64,000 bases of DNA from Geobacter sp. UBA5730 (GCA_002419465.1 DIGE01000008.1:1-64000), one strand, 5' to 3'. Positions 50,872-60,402 are shown, numbered from the stretch's first letter. Notes: generated from the sequence alone by a model not told the origin. Translations and numbers: made by a program.

Positions 50872-51702
50872 GTGCAGGCAGGCTTGTCTGAGGACCTGGT
50901 GGATGAATTCCGGCAGCTGGTTTATGGCTATGCTCATGAGCATCGGCGCAACCTGCCCTGGCGGCAGACCGTTGGTTCCTGGCCGGTGCTGGTGTCGGAG
51001 GTGATGCTGCAGCAGACCCAGGTGGAGCGGGTGGTCCCCAGGTTCATTGCATTCATGGTGCAGTTTCCCTGCCCGGCGTCCCTGGCTGCCGCTTCGTTGT
51101 CTGTGCTGCTGGAGTCCTGGCAGGGGCTGGGTTATAATCGGCGGGCCCTCAACCTGCAGCGTGCGGCACAACAGGTGGTGACGCAGTGGGGCGGCAGACT
51201 CTCGGACGATCCTCTGGAGCTGCGGCAACTACCCGGCATCGGACCGTACACCGCCGGCGCCATTGCCGCCTTTGCCTTCAACCAGCCGGCCGTCTTTCTG
51301 GAAACCAACATCCGCGCCGTGCTGCTGCATCTCTTTTTTGCCGGTCAGCAAGGTGTCACCGACACACAACTGCTACCGTTCGTCACAGCTGTGCTGGATC
51401 AGGCCAACCCTCGCAGTTGGTACAACGCCCTGATGGATTACGGCAGTGACCTGAAACGACGCTTCCCCAACCCCAGCCGCCGTAGTCTTCATCATACGGT
51501 ACAGGGCAGATTCGAGGGCTCGGACCGCCAGATTCGAGGTGCGCTGTTGCGGCTATTGCTGGAGGTTGACGGCATGACCGCTGCTGTTCTGCAGTTGAAA
51601 CTGGCGGTTGACGGTGATCGTCTGCAACGGATTCTGGATGGGATGCTGCAGGAAGGATTCGTGGTAAAACGCGGCCGGCGTTACCTCATACCGTCAATCT
51701 GA
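50872..51702 (+). CDS. MutY/EndoIII-like glycosylase without [4Fe-4S] cysteines
   Basis: About 276 residues from GTG 50872 (start uncertain; the frame is open to 50737). HhH-GPD fold: RRNLPWRQTV near residue 25, VMLQQTQVERV, the hairpin LPGIGPYTAGAIAAFAF, and the catalytic-Asp region read here as VFLETNIRAVLLHLFF, where Glu-Thr stands in place of the usual Val-Asp. The C-terminal cluster motif of MutY and EndoIII, four Cys after NALMDYG, is absent; instead DLKRRFPNPSRRS follows. It probably removes a mispaired or damaged base, but substrate and even activity are uncertain. Confidence 0.75.
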   Translation: MQAGLSEDLVDEFRQLVYGYAHEHRRNLPWRQTVGSWPVLVSEVMLQQTQVERVVPRFIAFMVQFPCPASLAAASLSVLLESWQGLGYNRRALNLQRAAQQVVTQWGGRLSDDPLELRQLPGIGPYTAGAIAAFAFNQPAVFLETNIRAVLLHLFFAGQQGVTDTQLLPFVTAVLDQANPRSWYNALMDYGSDLKRRFPNPSRRSLHHTVQGRFEGSDRQIRGALLRLLLEVDGMTAAVLQLKLAVDGDRLQRILDGMLQEGFVVKRGRRYLIPSI

Positions 51703-52858
51703 GCTCCACACCCCAGGGAACCGGCCGTTCACCTTCCCGGGTCAACACCCACAGGGTAGGAAACTCCATCTGTTCCGGCACCGGACCGATACCGTCGGTC
51801 AGGTAGATCACGGCCGCCGGCCGGGGGTGCAGGGCTTTGGCATATTCAAACACGGGGCGCAGGTCGGTGAAACCGCCCCCGTCATACCGCCGGGCGACCA
51901 TTGGACTGCTGTTAAAGGCCTCTATCCGCTGAATCCGGCTGTTGGCATAGAGCACGGTCAGTTGGCACTCCCTCCCCCGGGCCAGGTTGACCAGCTCAAC
52001 CCCGAAGGCCTCCCGCAGCTCCACGCAGTTGGTGGAATCGCTGACATCCACCCCCACCAGCAGGTTGAGCCTGCGGCGCTTGCGGACACCGGGAGTCATA
52101 TGTTCAAAACGGCGGTGCTCCCGCATCCAGGTGGTGCTGCGGCCGGTTCGGCCGGCAGTGGCCACAAACTGCCGCAGAATTTGTTTCCAGGGGATCGGTG
52201 CCGGTTGCAGCAGGCTGCTGACCACCTCTCGGATATCAGCCGGCGTCTCGCCAGCGCTGCCCTGCAAGGCATCCCGCACCAGACTGCGCACCATCTCTTC
52301 CGCCAGGGTCAGCGGCGTACCATCGGCCTCTTGCCAGGCCTCGTGGCTGTCAACAGTCTCAGCCTCCCGCAAGGCCTCACCTTGTCCGGCTCCGGCCGCT
52401 CCCCTGCTATCCTGTTGCGCTGATCCGAAACCACTGCCCTCAACGTTGCCGGTGTCAAAGGGGGGCACGATCAGGTCGTAATATTCCTCTGCCGCAAGGC
52501 CTTGCGGCATCTGGTATGCCACCGGGTTCAGGGCGCCTGGGGGTAGCTGCGTGATGCCGGGATTAATGGCAAGATCGCAGGCCACATCCCAATCGTGGGG
52601 GTTGCGCTCTCGCCGTCGCAAGGGATGCAGATGCAGCAGGTGCTTGAGCAGGTGTTCCAGCAGGGCTTCCTGCTGGCTGGGAAGCAGGGTGGTGAAGGCT
52701 TCGGCTGCTATGGCCAGTACCGGTATGCCATCGCGGATGGTGATACCGGCAGCCTGGTTGGCGCCGTGCAGCTGCTCGCGGCGTAGATTGAGTAGCAGGT
52801 GGCCGTAGAAAGGGCGGGCCTTCAGCAGGCGGACAATGGCGTTTTCCAGGGCGGTCAT
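51686..52858 (-). CDS. DUF2201-type VWA-like metallopeptidase-fold protein
   Basis: 390 residues. An N-terminal metallopeptidase-like region contains HLLKHLLHLHPLRR in the place of an HExxH helix, so catalysis is doubtful. A variable linker follows, then a C-terminal VWA-like domain with GVDVSDSTN (MIDAS-like DxSxS pattern) and YLTDG. Such proteins are usually found beside an AAA ATPase of the MoxR type, but none is present here. It overlaps the convergent glycosylase gene by 17 bases. Confidence 0.75.
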   Translation of the reverse strand: MTALENAIVRLLKARPFYGHLLLNLRREQLHGANQAAGITIRDGIPVLAIAAEAFTTLLPSQQEALLEHLLKHLLHLHPLRRRERNPHDWDVACDLAINPGITQLPPGALNPVAYQMPQGLAAEEYYDLIVPPFDTGNVEGSGFGSAQQDSRGAAGAGQGEALREAETVDSHEAWQEADGTPLTLAEEMVRSLVRDALQGSAGETPADIREVVSSLLQPAPIPWKQILRQFVATAGRTGRSTTWMREHRRFEHMTPGVRKRRRLNLLVGVDVSDSTNCVELREAFGVELVNLARGRECQLTVLYANSRIQRIEAFNSSPMVARRYDGGGFTDLRPVFEYAKALHPRPAAVIYLTDGIGPVPEQMEFPTLWVLTREGERPVPWGVELRLTV

Positions 52859-52987
52859 TGCGGCAGGGTAACCAAAGACCAGGGGGATGTCAAAGTGTCA
52901 AAATCGGGTGGCACGCAGTCGGGAGTTGTGCTATAAAATTTTTATTTTATCGAATATGCCGATGTTCGGCAACAGGAGGATGGTCAG

Positions 52988-53503
52988 ATGGCAGACGAGA
53001 ACAAACCACAGGTGGTGCTTGAGACCAGCAAGGGGAACATCACCCTGGAACTGAACAAGGAAAAGGCACCGATCACGGTGAAAAATTTCCTGAGTTACGT
53101 CAAGGATGGCTACTACGACGGGCTGATCTTTCATCGGGTGATCAAGGATTTCATGGTGCAGGGGGGCGGTCTGGATGTTGATATGCAGCCCAGAAAGACC
53201 AAGTTCGTCATCAAGAACGAGGCCCAGAATGGTCTGAAGAACCTGCGCGGCAGCGTGGCCATGGCCCGCACTGCCCTGGTGGATTCAGCCACCTCGCAGT
53301 TCTTCATCAATACCGTGGACAACGCCTTTCTGGATAATAAAGGCAAGCGTCAGGACGATTTCGGCTACTGTGTCTTCGGTCAGGTGATCGAGGGGATGGA
53401 GGTTGTGGACGAGATCCGTCAGGTCAAGACCGGCAACAAGAACGGTCATGGCGATGTGCCGCTGGAGCCGATCACTATTATCTCTGCCAAAATCATCGAA
53501 TAA
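52988..53503 (+). CDS. Peptidyl-prolyl cis-trans isomerase, cyclophilin type
   Basis: 171 residues without signal peptide, so cytoplasmic (PpiB-like). FHRVIKDFMVQGG, SVAMARTA, SATSQFFINTVDN and FGQVIEGMEVVD are the cyclophilin core and active-site segments. AACAGGAGGA precedes ATG 52988. It is a single gene with its own strong terminator. Confidence 0.94.
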   Translation: MADENKPQVVLETSKGNITLELNKEKAPITVKNFLSYVKDGYYDGLIFHRVIKDFMVQGGGLDVDMQPRKTKFVIKNEAQNGLKNLRGSVAMARTALVDSATSQFFINTVDNAFLDNKGKRQDDFGYCVFGQVIEGMEVVDEIRQVKTGNKNGHGDVPLEPITIISAKIIE

Positions 53504-53528
53504 CCCAAGCCAATGATACAACACGCAA

Positions 53529-53559
53529 GGGCCGGAGCGTCATGCTCCGGCCCTTTTTT
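53529..53559 (+). terminator. Terminator after the cyclophilin gene
   Basis: Perfect 10-bp stem GGGCCGGAGC / GCTCCGGCCC (53529-53538, 53544-53553) with TTTTTT. Confidence 0.92.
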
Positions 53560-53622
53560 GCGTATACGTGAAGCCTCTCCGCTAGAACCTGAACGAAACA
53601 CCGCCCAGGATCATGGTCTGGT

Positions 53623-54987
53623 TCAGGCTGTTTTTCCCTGGTGTGTTTGATGATTGCGTGAGCGGGCAGACTGATTTCCGGAATCCGTTCTGGCCAGTTT
53701 GTGCAGGGTCTTGTACAGCCCTGAGGGTGTGCCGTCAAAGCTGACCACCGGGAGCTGCAGTGCCTGACTGACGGCCGCCGGGGTCAGATCATCCAGAAAG
53801 CAGCCTTCCCCCTCCTTCAGCATCACCTCCGGCATCAGCAGTAGTTCCCCAAGTTCCTGACCCTGCAGGGCTGCGATAATATCCTTGCCGCTGATCAGGC
53901 CGGTCACGGTGACGTTTTTGCCGAACAACCGGTTGGGGATGGCGGCCGTATCCAGAACCGCGCCGGTTCTGGTTGCAAGCTCATCCAGAAAGGCACTCAC
54001 AAATCCGTAGGCCGAACGGCCGGTGATCACCGTCACATGCAGTGGGCGGGGGAGCGCTTTGGCCCGTTTCAGAACACTGGCGGCCTCTTTCTGAAACCAG
54101 GGCACCATGCCGACCCCGTTTTCCCACTGGGGCAGGTCGCCGTAGTCCTTCAGGGGTGGAAAGGGGTGCCCGGCCTTGAGGAAGAACTCGTCGGCCAGTT
54201 GCAGAAACGGTTCTCCCAGCCGCTTGTTAAGGGCTCGCATCCGTGGCAGCCAGGTGGCGATAAACTCCGCAGCATAGGCGTTGTCCACCGGTCTGAGCTG
54301 TGGCAGGCGCTGACGGTGATCAGTCAGCCCCACCGGCACCACCGCCAGGGATTGGACCGCCGGGTACAGGGCGGCCAGATCGTTGACGGTCTGTTCCAGG
54401 GCCGCACCGTCGTTCAGGCCGGGGCAGAGCACCACCTGGGTGTGCATACGGATGCGTCCTGCTGCCAGGGAGGTTAACTGCTCGAGAATCAGGGGGATTC
54501 CGCTTTTGCCCAACAGACGTTCACGCAACTGCGGCTCGGTGGCATGCACCGAGATGTAGAGCGGCGACAGGCGCTGGGCAATAATCCGGCGCAGTTCGGT
54601 TTTTTTCAGGTTGGTCAGGGTGACGTAGGTGCCTTGCAGGAAGGAGAGCCGGTAATCCTCGTCCTTGACATACAGCGGACGGCGCAATCCCTTGGGCAGT
54701 TGATGGACGAAGCAGAAGACGCAGTTGTTGCCGCAACGCTTTGTTTGCGGCGGGGCAAAGACCAGTCCCAGCGGTTCGCCCGGCTCCGGCTCCAACTGGA
54801 CGGTGCGCTGAGTTCCGGCAGCGTCGATCACGGTCAGTTCGGCCTCGTCATCAAAGGCCAGGTAGGCGTAGTCGATCAGGTCCCGCAGCGGTTGTCCGTC
54901 GATGGTCAGCAGTCTCTGGCCCGGTTGCAGTCCGGCCCGTTCCGCCGGCGAGCCGGGGGCCACCGTCTCAATCAATAACCCGGCCAT
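53623..54987 (-). CDS. DUF512 radical SAM protein with PDZ domain
   Basis: 454 residues. An N-terminal PDZ-like domain (APGSPAERAGLQPGQRLLTI) is followed by a radical SAM-type core with the cluster motif RCGNNCVFCFVHQ near residue 83 and a C-terminal DUF512 domain ending near GTPSGLYKTL. The tail of about 25 residues is polar. Members are widespread in clostridia and deltaproteobacteria with no proven reaction. It lies one base from the transporter gene upstream. Confidence 0.85.
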   Translation of the reverse strand: MAGLLIETVAPGSPAERAGLQPGQRLLTIDGQPLRDLIDYAYLAFDDEAELTVIDAAGTQRTVQLEPEPGEPLGLVFAPPQTKRCGNNCVFCFVHQLPKGLRRPLYVKDEDYRLSFLQGTYVTLTNLKKTELRRIIAQRLSPLYISVHATEPQLRERLLGKSGIPLILEQLTSLAAGRIRMHTQVVLCPGLNDGAALEQTVNDLAALYPAVQSLAVVPVGLTDHRQRLPQLRPVDNAYAAEFIATWLPRMRALNKRLGEPFLQLADEFFLKAGHPFPPLKDYGDLPQWENGVGMVPWFQKEAASVLKRAKALPRPLHVTVITGRSAYGFVSAFLDELATRTGAVLDTAAIPNRLFGKNVTVTGLISGKDIIAALQGQELGELLLMPEVMLKEGEGCFLDDLTPAAVSQALQLPVVSFDGTPSGLYKTLHKLARTDSGNQSARSRNHQTHQGKTA

Positions 54988-54988
54988 C

Positions 54989-56062
54989 TCAGTTTCCTTG
55001 GTAGAATTCGGACGAACGGTAGTAGGTCAGCAGATGGCCGGCCAGTACCTTGAGGATGGCGGCCACCGGGATGGCCAGCAGCATGCCGCTGATCCCCATC
55101 AGTTGCCCGCCGATCAAGAGTGACACAATGGCGATCAGGGGGTGCAACCCCACCGTATTGCCGACCACCTTGGGGGTGATGACCGCCCCTTCCAGCGCCT
55201 GCACCAGCACAAACCAGCCCAGACAGAGCAGGGGGTGCAGCAGGTCGTGAAACTTGAGGATGGCCATGATCATCGAGAGCACGATTCCCAGCACCGTGCC
55301 GACGTAGGGGATGATGAAGGCGGCCCCGGACAGGGTGCCGATCACGACGGCCAGATCAATGCCGATCATCCAGAGCCCTGCCGAGTAGAGTACCGCCAGG
55401 ATGGCGCACACCAGGAGCTGGCCCCGCACAAAACCGCCCAACACCGTGTCGAACTGGTGGGCCAGCAGGCTCAACCCGTCCCGAAAACGCAGCGGTGGCA
55501 GATCTTTGAGCCAGGCCATCAGGTGCGGCATGTCGGCCAGCAGGTAGAACAGGTAGATCGGGATGATCAGGTAGCCCAGCAGGTTGAGCAGAAATCCGAC
55601 GGTTGAGGTGACCGCCTTTTGCAGCCAGCCGAAAACCGGCTTGGCAATGTCAAAGGCGATGCCCCGGAATTCCCTGGTCAGCAGATCCAGCTGTTGTGAG
55701 ATCTTTTCCGGGGTGTCGATCTGGAGCTGTATCTTGAGGTTGGTCGGCACCAGTTCGTAGAGCCGTGTGGCATACTCGGGGATGTTCAGCTGGACCTTGG
55801 CCAGCTCTGCCTTGATAGCAACAAACAGCAGTAAGAGGATGGCTGTGATCCCCGCCAGGGCCAGGCTGAAAACCAGCAGCACACTGAGCAGCCGGTTCAG
55901 GCCGCGTTGTTCCAGGCGTCTGACCAGCGGGTTCAACAGGTAGGCCAGGGCCAGGGCGATGAAGAGCTGCACCAGTACGGCACCAGCCCTGATCCAGACC
56001 AGGGCGGTGGCGACTGTCAGCAGGCAGAGGACGATCAGCAGAATTTTTGAGCTACGGGGCAT
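54989..56062 (-). CDS. AI-2E/PerM family membrane protein
   Basis: 357 residues from the ATG at 56062. Eight or so membrane spans with the family motifs ALALAYLLNPLVRRLEQRG, IPYVGTVLGIVLS and PKVVGNTVGLHPLIAIVSLL. Members are termed AI-2 exporters or PerM permeases, and Na+/H+ antiport has been shown for some; the substrate here is unknown. The frame is open upstream to 56242, but those codons are antisense-like and lie in the hfq region. Confidence 0.87.
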   Translation of the reverse strand: MPRSSKILLIVLCLLTVATALVWIRAGAVLVQLFIALALAYLLNPLVRRLEQRGLNRLLSVLLVFSLALAGITAILLLLFVAIKAELAKVQLNIPEYATRLYELVPTNLKIQLQIDTPEKISQQLDLLTREFRGIAFDIAKPVFGWLQKAVTSTVGFLLNLLGYLIIPIYLFYLLADMPHLMAWLKDLPPLRFRDGLSLLAHQFDTVLGGFVRGQLLVCAILAVLYSAGLWMIGIDLAVVIGTLSGAAFIIPYVGTVLGIVLSMIMAILKFHDLLHPLLCLGWFVLVQALEGAVITPKVVGNTVGLHPLIAIVSLLIGGQLMGISGMLLAIPVAAILKVLAGHLLTYYRSSEFYQGN

Positions 56063-56102
56063 AGGTCGGTGCTCTGCGGGGGGCGTACCCCCTGCCGTGG
56101 CG

Positions 56103-56330
56103 TTATTGGTGATGCAGGCGGAAGGTGCCGTCCACCGAGGTAATGGTGGCGATGGCATGTTTGTAGAGCAGGATGTCGCCACCTGCATCCAGCAGCAGCG
56201 AGAAGTTGTCGAAGGACTTGATGAAGCCTTCGATGGCGTCACCGGACATCATGCGAACGATCACCTTTACCCGCTCTTTGCGGGACTGATTCAGGTACTG
56301 ATCCTGAATGTTGAAGGGGGTTTTGGACAT
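56103..56330 (-). CDS. hfq: RNA chaperone Hfq
   Basis: 75 residues. The Sm1 motif FNIQDQYLNQSRKERVKVIV and Sm2 motif LLYKHAIATI (the YKHA signature) are intact. It promotes sRNA-mRNA pairing. The start lies within the end of miaA: the first 92 bases overlap in a different frame, with GAAGGAGAG as ribosome site inside miaA. miaA-hfq order is the common bacterial one. Confidence 0.97.
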   Translation of the reverse strand: MSKTPFNIQDQYLNQSRKERVKVIVRMMSGDAIEGFIKSFDNFSLLLDAGGDILLYKHAIATITSVDGTFRLHHQ

Positions 56331-57261
56331 GGGGCATCTCTCCTTCTTTAAAAAACATAACAGCAGATGCGGCGATAGTAGCAGAGTTTTGCGGATATGC
56401 AACCCAGTGCACGTCATGTTCGCGGCGGAACCAGGTCAGCTGACGTTTTGCCAGATGCCGGGTATTGCGCCTGATCAGCTCGGTCATGCTCTCCAGATCG
56501 GTCTCGCCACGCAGGTGGGCCAGCACCTCCTTATAACCGATGGCCTGCAGCGGTCTGGCATCGGCAGGAATCCCGGCCTGCAAGAGATTTTGGACCTCTG
56601 TCACCAGCCCGGCCTCCAGCATGGCCGTCACCCGGCGGTTGACCCGCTGGTACAACTCCGGGCGGGGCAGATCCAGACAGAGCAGCAGCGGGTCGTACGG
56701 GGCGTCGCTGAAACCATGCTGCTGCTGGAAACGGGAGAAGGGGGTGCCGGTGGTCAGCCAGACCTCCAGGGCTCGCACAATGCGCACCAGATTGTTGGGA
56801 TGGCAGCGGGCAGCCGTCTCGGGGTCGACCTGGCGTAACTCTTCCAGCAGCGTCTCAGGTCCTTCCTGGGCGGCACGTGTTGTAAGCTGCTGGCGCAGGA
56901 ACGGGTCCTCTCCCGGCGCATCGGTCAGGCCATGCAGCAGCACCCGTAGATACAGGCCGGTGCCGCCGACCACCAGGGGACGCTTGCCACGGGCCAGGAT
57001 CTCGTCAACGGCTCGCCGGGCCTCCGTCATGAAGTCGGCTGCGGTGAACGGCTCACCAGGGTCGCGGATATCCAGCAGATGGTGGGGAACGCGGCTGCGT
57101 TGCCAGTCTGTCGGTTTGGCGCTGCCGATATCCAGACCGCGATAGACGGTCAGGGAATCGGCGCAGACGATCTCACCGTCCAGCTGTTCGGCCAACTGGA
57201 GGGCCAGCTCGGATTTGCCCGACGCGGTTGGACCGGCAATAACGAGCACCCGTGGTTTCAT
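56239..57261 (-). CDS. miaA: tRNA dimethylallyltransferase
   Basis: 340 residues. P-loop AGPTASGKSELALQL at the start, DSLTVYRGLDIGSAKPT, VGGTGLY and LTWFRRE are MiaA motifs. It prenylates A37 of tRNAs reading UNN codons. Family members usually end about 30 residues earlier; the extra tail (MPHVQNPLQHSG...) is hfq read in another frame. The 5' end overlaps mutL by four bases. Confidence 0.96.
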   Translation of the reverse strand: MKPRVLVIAGPTASGKSELALQLAEQLDGEIVCADSLTVYRGLDIGSAKPTDWQRSRVPHHLLDIRDPGEPFTAADFMTEARRAVDEILARGKRPLVVGGTGLYLRVLLHGLTDAPGEDPFLRQQLTTRAAQEGPETLLEELRQVDPETAARCHPNNLVRIVRALEVWLTTGTPFSRFQQQHGFSDAPYDPLLLCLDLPRPELYQRVNRRVTAMLEAGLVTEVQNLLQAGIPADARPLQAIGYKEVLAHLRGETDLESMTELIRRNTRHLAKRQLTWFRREHDVHWVAYPQNSATIAASAVMFFKEGEMPHVQNPLQHSGSVPESVPQRAGKGDRSHDVR

Positions 57262-59018
57262 GTCCGCTTGAACAGCTTTTCCAGTTCTCCCAGTCCGATG
57301 CTGTGGGAGACTGGCCGGCCATGGGGGCAGTGGGCCGAGAAGTCGGTGCGGTCCATATCCTTGAGCAGCTCGTCCATCTGGCGACGGTCAAGGGGGCGGG
57401 CGCCCCGGACCACGCTGTGGCAGGCCACCCGTGAGAGCAGATCGTCCCGCAGCTGGTCAAAGGAACCGCTGGCGCCGATGGACGCCAGATCCGCCAGCAG
57501 GTCGCGCAGCAATCGCAGCTGCTCGGCGTCGGCAATGATCCTGGGCACGGCGGTCAGCCGGAAGGTTTGTCCGCCGAAGGCTTCCAGTTCGAAGCCCAAT
57601 TCCAGCAAGCGCTGCTGGTAACGGCGGGCTGCATCGGCCTCGCTAAAGGAGAGTTCAACCGTTTCTGCCAGCAGTAACCGCTGTGATTCTATCGAACCGG
57701 CCTGGAAGGCAGCCTTGAGTTGCTCAAAGCGGACCCGTTCGTAGGCGGCATGCTGGTCGATAATCACCAGTTCGTCGCTGCCCTGGCACAGGATGTAGGC
57801 AGCCTGGAACTGGCCGATCACCTGCAGTGAGGAGAAGTAGCCGGTAGCGTCGTCTGGCTGCGCAACGGCATAGGCCGGAGGGGTTTCCTGCACCGATGGG
57901 TGCGTTGGACGCAGGGATGGCGGCGCTGCCATGAAGCGGTCCAGGGCCTGCTGGACGCCCTCGTGGTGTGGTACAGGCGGTGGAACGGGCGAGGGTGCTG
58001 GGGGAGCTGCGGCCCGGTCGTTGCGTTGCAGCCAAGGGGAACGGCTGAGCGCCTCGGACAGTACCCCTTGAATGGTATCGTGTACCTGGCTTTGGCGGCG
58101 AAAACGGACCTCATGTTTGGTGGGATGTACGTTGACGTCCACCTGATCGGGGGGCAGCTCAATGAACAGCGCCAGCAGGGGGTAGCGTCCCCGTTCCAGC
58201 ACCGGACGCCAGGCCTGTAAAATGGCGTGTTGCACCACTTTGTCCCGCACGAAACGACCGTTGATAAAGGTGAAGATGGCATTGGCGGTGGAGCGGCTGG
58301 CACTGGGGGGGGCCAGATAGCCGCTGACCATGGCTGCATCGGTCTCTCCTTCAAACGGATACAGGGTCGCGTTGCGGGCCATCAGGCGCTGAAGCCGCTG
58401 GAGCAGGTCGCCGGCTGATACCCTGAAGAGCTCCCGTCCGTCATTCACGTAGCAAAAGGCCACATCGGGGCGGGAGATGGCCAGGCGGACGATCAGATCA
58501 CCCACATGGGCGGCTTCGGTCTCGGTGCTGCGCAGGAACTTGAGCCGGGCCGGGGTGTTGAAGAAGAGCTGTTCAACCGTGATGTCGGTGCCAGGGGCCA
58601 TGCCACAGGCAGCCACCGCGTTGATGCGTCCGCCTTCCAGGTTGATCTCGCTACCTTCAATAGTGCCAGCCTGCCGGCTCTTCAGGCGAAGCCGTGCCAC
58701 CGAGGCGATGGCGGGCAGCGCCTCGCCCCGGAATCCAAGCGTGTTGATGCAGTCCAGGTCGGCGTCGCTGGCCAGCTTGCTGGTGGCGTGGCGTTCCAGA
58801 GCCAGCAGACTGCCCTCGCGGGACATGCCGTGGCCGTTGTCGGTCACCCGGATCAGCCGACGGCCACCGTTGGTGATCTCAAGGCGGATGTCCGTAGCTC
58901 CGGCATCCAGGGCGTTTTCGACCAGTTCCTTGACCACCGAGGCCGGACGTTCCACCACCTCACCTGCGGCGATCTTGTTGGCCAGGCTCTCGGAAAGTAT
59001 CTTAATGCGAGGTGTCAC
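57258..59018 (-). CDS. mutL: DNA mismatch repair protein MutL
   Basis: 586 residues. GHKL ATPase domain with KIAAGEVVERPASVVKELVE, DAGATDI, DNGHGM and GFRGEAL, a Pro-rich linker at about 340-400, and a C-terminal dimerisation domain ending HGRPVSH. The endonuclease motif DQHAAYERVRFEQL is present near residue 430, as in MutL endonucleases of non-Dam organisms. It is the first gene of mutL-miaA-hfq. MutS is not in the window. Confidence 0.95.
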   Translation of the reverse strand: MTPRIKILSESLANKIAAGEVVERPASVVKELVENALDAGATDIRLEITNGGRRLIRVTDNGHGMSREGSLLALERHATSKLASDADLDCINTLGFRGEALPAIASVARLRLKSRQAGTIEGSEINLEGGRINAVAACGMAPGTDITVEQLFFNTPARLKFLRSTETEAAHVGDLIVRLAISRPDVAFCYVNDGRELFRVSAGDLLQRLQRLMARNATLYPFEGETDAAMVSGYLAPPSASRSTANAIFTFINGRFVRDKVVQHAILQAWRPVLERGRYPLLALFIELPPDQVDVNVHPTKHEVRFRRQSQVHDTIQGVLSEALSRSPWLQRNDRAAAPPAPSPVPPPVPHHEGVQQALDRFMAAPPSLRPTHPSVQETPPAYAVAQPDDATGYFSSLQVIGQFQAAYILCQGSDELVIIDQHAAYERVRFEQLKAAFQAGSIESQRLLLAETVELSFSEADAARRYQQRLLELGFELEAFGGQTFRLTAVPRIIADAEQLRLLRDLLADLASIGASGSFDQLRDDLLSRVACHSVVRGARPLDRRQMDELLKDMDRTDFSAHCPHGRPVSHSIGLGELEKLFKRT

Positions 59019-59090
59019 CGGTACTCCATGTAAAAAAGAGCGGGCTGCCCCGCTCTTCCTGGTTCGTGTCGTCTGTTGCGCTTCACCGGA

Positions 59091-59639
59091 TCAAGGTTTT
59101 TGTTCCGGGCTTCCCAGGTCGCCGAACAGGCTGCTGAAGTCGTCGTCAACCTTTTTGGGCGCTGCCGGCTGGGCTTCAGCCCCGGCTGCTGGCGGTTCGG
59201 GAGTATCGTCCCAGGAAAAACTGTTCAGTTCGAAACCCTGGGCGCCGTTCTTCGCTGCCGCAGCCGGTTCCGGTGATTTCTGGGTCAGCGGGGTGGTTTC
59301 CAACAGTTCGGCAAAGGGGTCATGTGGTGCGACAGGGCTGCCGAAAGAGCTTCCAGCATTCGGGGCGGCAAAGGCAAAGGGATTGCTGGGTGCGGCCGGG
59401 GTTAGCGGTTCGTCGTGCTGGGGCAGGTCAAAGGTGAACATATCGCCACCGGTCTCGTGTGACGGGTGTTCTTCCACCACCGTCCCACCCAGCGCACTTG
59501 CCATACTGGCCCGCACTGCCGCCGGCAGCACGATCGGTGTGAGGCCGTGGGCCTCTCTGAAGGCGCTCAGGTCGTTGGAGCATCTGCGGCAATTATTGCT
59601 GGTTTCAAAGCTATTATAGCCACACTTGGGACATTTCAT
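59091..59639 (-). CDS. Zinc-ribbon protein with disordered tail
   Basis: 182 residues from the ATG at 59639. An N-terminal zinc ribbon MKCPKCGYNSFETSNNCRRC (two CxxC) is followed by a long low-complexity Pro/Ala-rich acidic region. The C-terminal segment ends FSSLFGDLGSPEQKP. A GGAGG-type site precedes the start. It lies 13 bases after rsmE on the same strand. The function is unknown. Confidence 0.65.
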   Translation of the reverse strand: MKCPKCGYNSFETSNNCRRCSNDLSAFREAHGLTPIVLPAAVRASMASALGGTVVEEHPSHETGGDMFTFDLPQHDEPLTPAAPSNPFAFAAPNAGSSFGSPVAPHDPFAELLETTPLTQKSPEPAAAAKNGAQGFELNSFSWDDTPEPPAAGAEAQPAAPKKVDDDFSSLFGDLGSPEQKP

Positions 59640-59652
59640 GGACGAACCTCCT

Positions 59653-60402
59653 TCATATATCACCCCATTTATACTGCAGAATTGCGGTCATGGCAAGGGC
59701 GGCAGTCTCGGTGCGCAGAATCCGTTCCCCCAGGGTCACCGGCGTAAAACCCCACAGCGAAAAGGCCTCGGCCTCCCCTGGTTCAAATCCGCCTTCCGGG
59801 CCGATGGCAATGGCCACCCGGGCCGGTCGGGGCTGTCCTTCCAAAAGCTCCCGCAAGGGGGACGGGGTACCCCGTTCCCAGAGCAACAGTTTCAGGTCGG
59901 CATTGGCAGCACCGGCCGCCGCTGCCGCTGCAGTCGGGTGCCAGGCTACCGTGGGCTGGTCAAAACGCTCGGATTGACGGGCTGCCTCGGCCACAATCTT
60001 GTTCCAGCGCTCCAACCGGTTTTGGAGCTTGTCGCCTGCCAGACGAGGCACTGAACGGTCGGCCCGGAAGATGGCGAATTCGTTGACCCCCAGCTCGGTT
60101 CCCTTCTGCAATACCAGTTCGATCTTTTCGCCGCGGGGCAGGCCCTGCATGACGGTAATGGCCGGGGCATCGGGAAACTGAGCAGCCTCACGGGTCGCCG
60201 TAATCCGGATTGCCGTCCACTCCTGGGTAACCTGGTCAATCAGCCCCTCGTGTCGGCGTCCCTGTTCATCGACCAGCAGCACCTCGTCACCGGGACGCAT
60301 GCGCAGTACGCGGATCATGTGATGGTGGAGTTGTCCGTCGTAGGAACCGTAGCCGTCCCTGATGCTGCGGGAACTGACCACAAAGCGGCGGCGACCGCTC
60401 AT
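59653..60402 (-). CDS. rsmE: 16S rRNA (uracil-1498-N3)-methyltransferase
   Basis: 249 residues. N-terminal PUA-like domain (HHMIRVLRMRPGDEVLLVD) and C-terminal SPOUT knot with AIAIGPEGGFEPGEAE and LGERILRTETAALA, the classical RsmE motifs. The ATG at 60402 overlaps the prmA stop by four bases; an in-frame Met upstream lies inside prmA and is less likely. Confidence 0.95.
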   Translation of the reverse strand: MSGRRRFVVSSRSIRDGYGSYDGQLHHHMIRVLRMRPGDEVLLVDEQGRRHEGLIDQVTQEWTAIRITATREAAQFPDAPAITVMQGLPRGEKIELVLQKGTELGVNEFAIFRADRSVPRLAGDKLQNRLERWNKIVAEAARQSERFDQPTVAWHPTAAAAAAGAANADLKLLLWERGTPSPLRELLEGQPRPARVAIAIGPEGGFEPGEAEAFSLWGFTPVTLGERILRTETAALAMTAILQYKWGDI

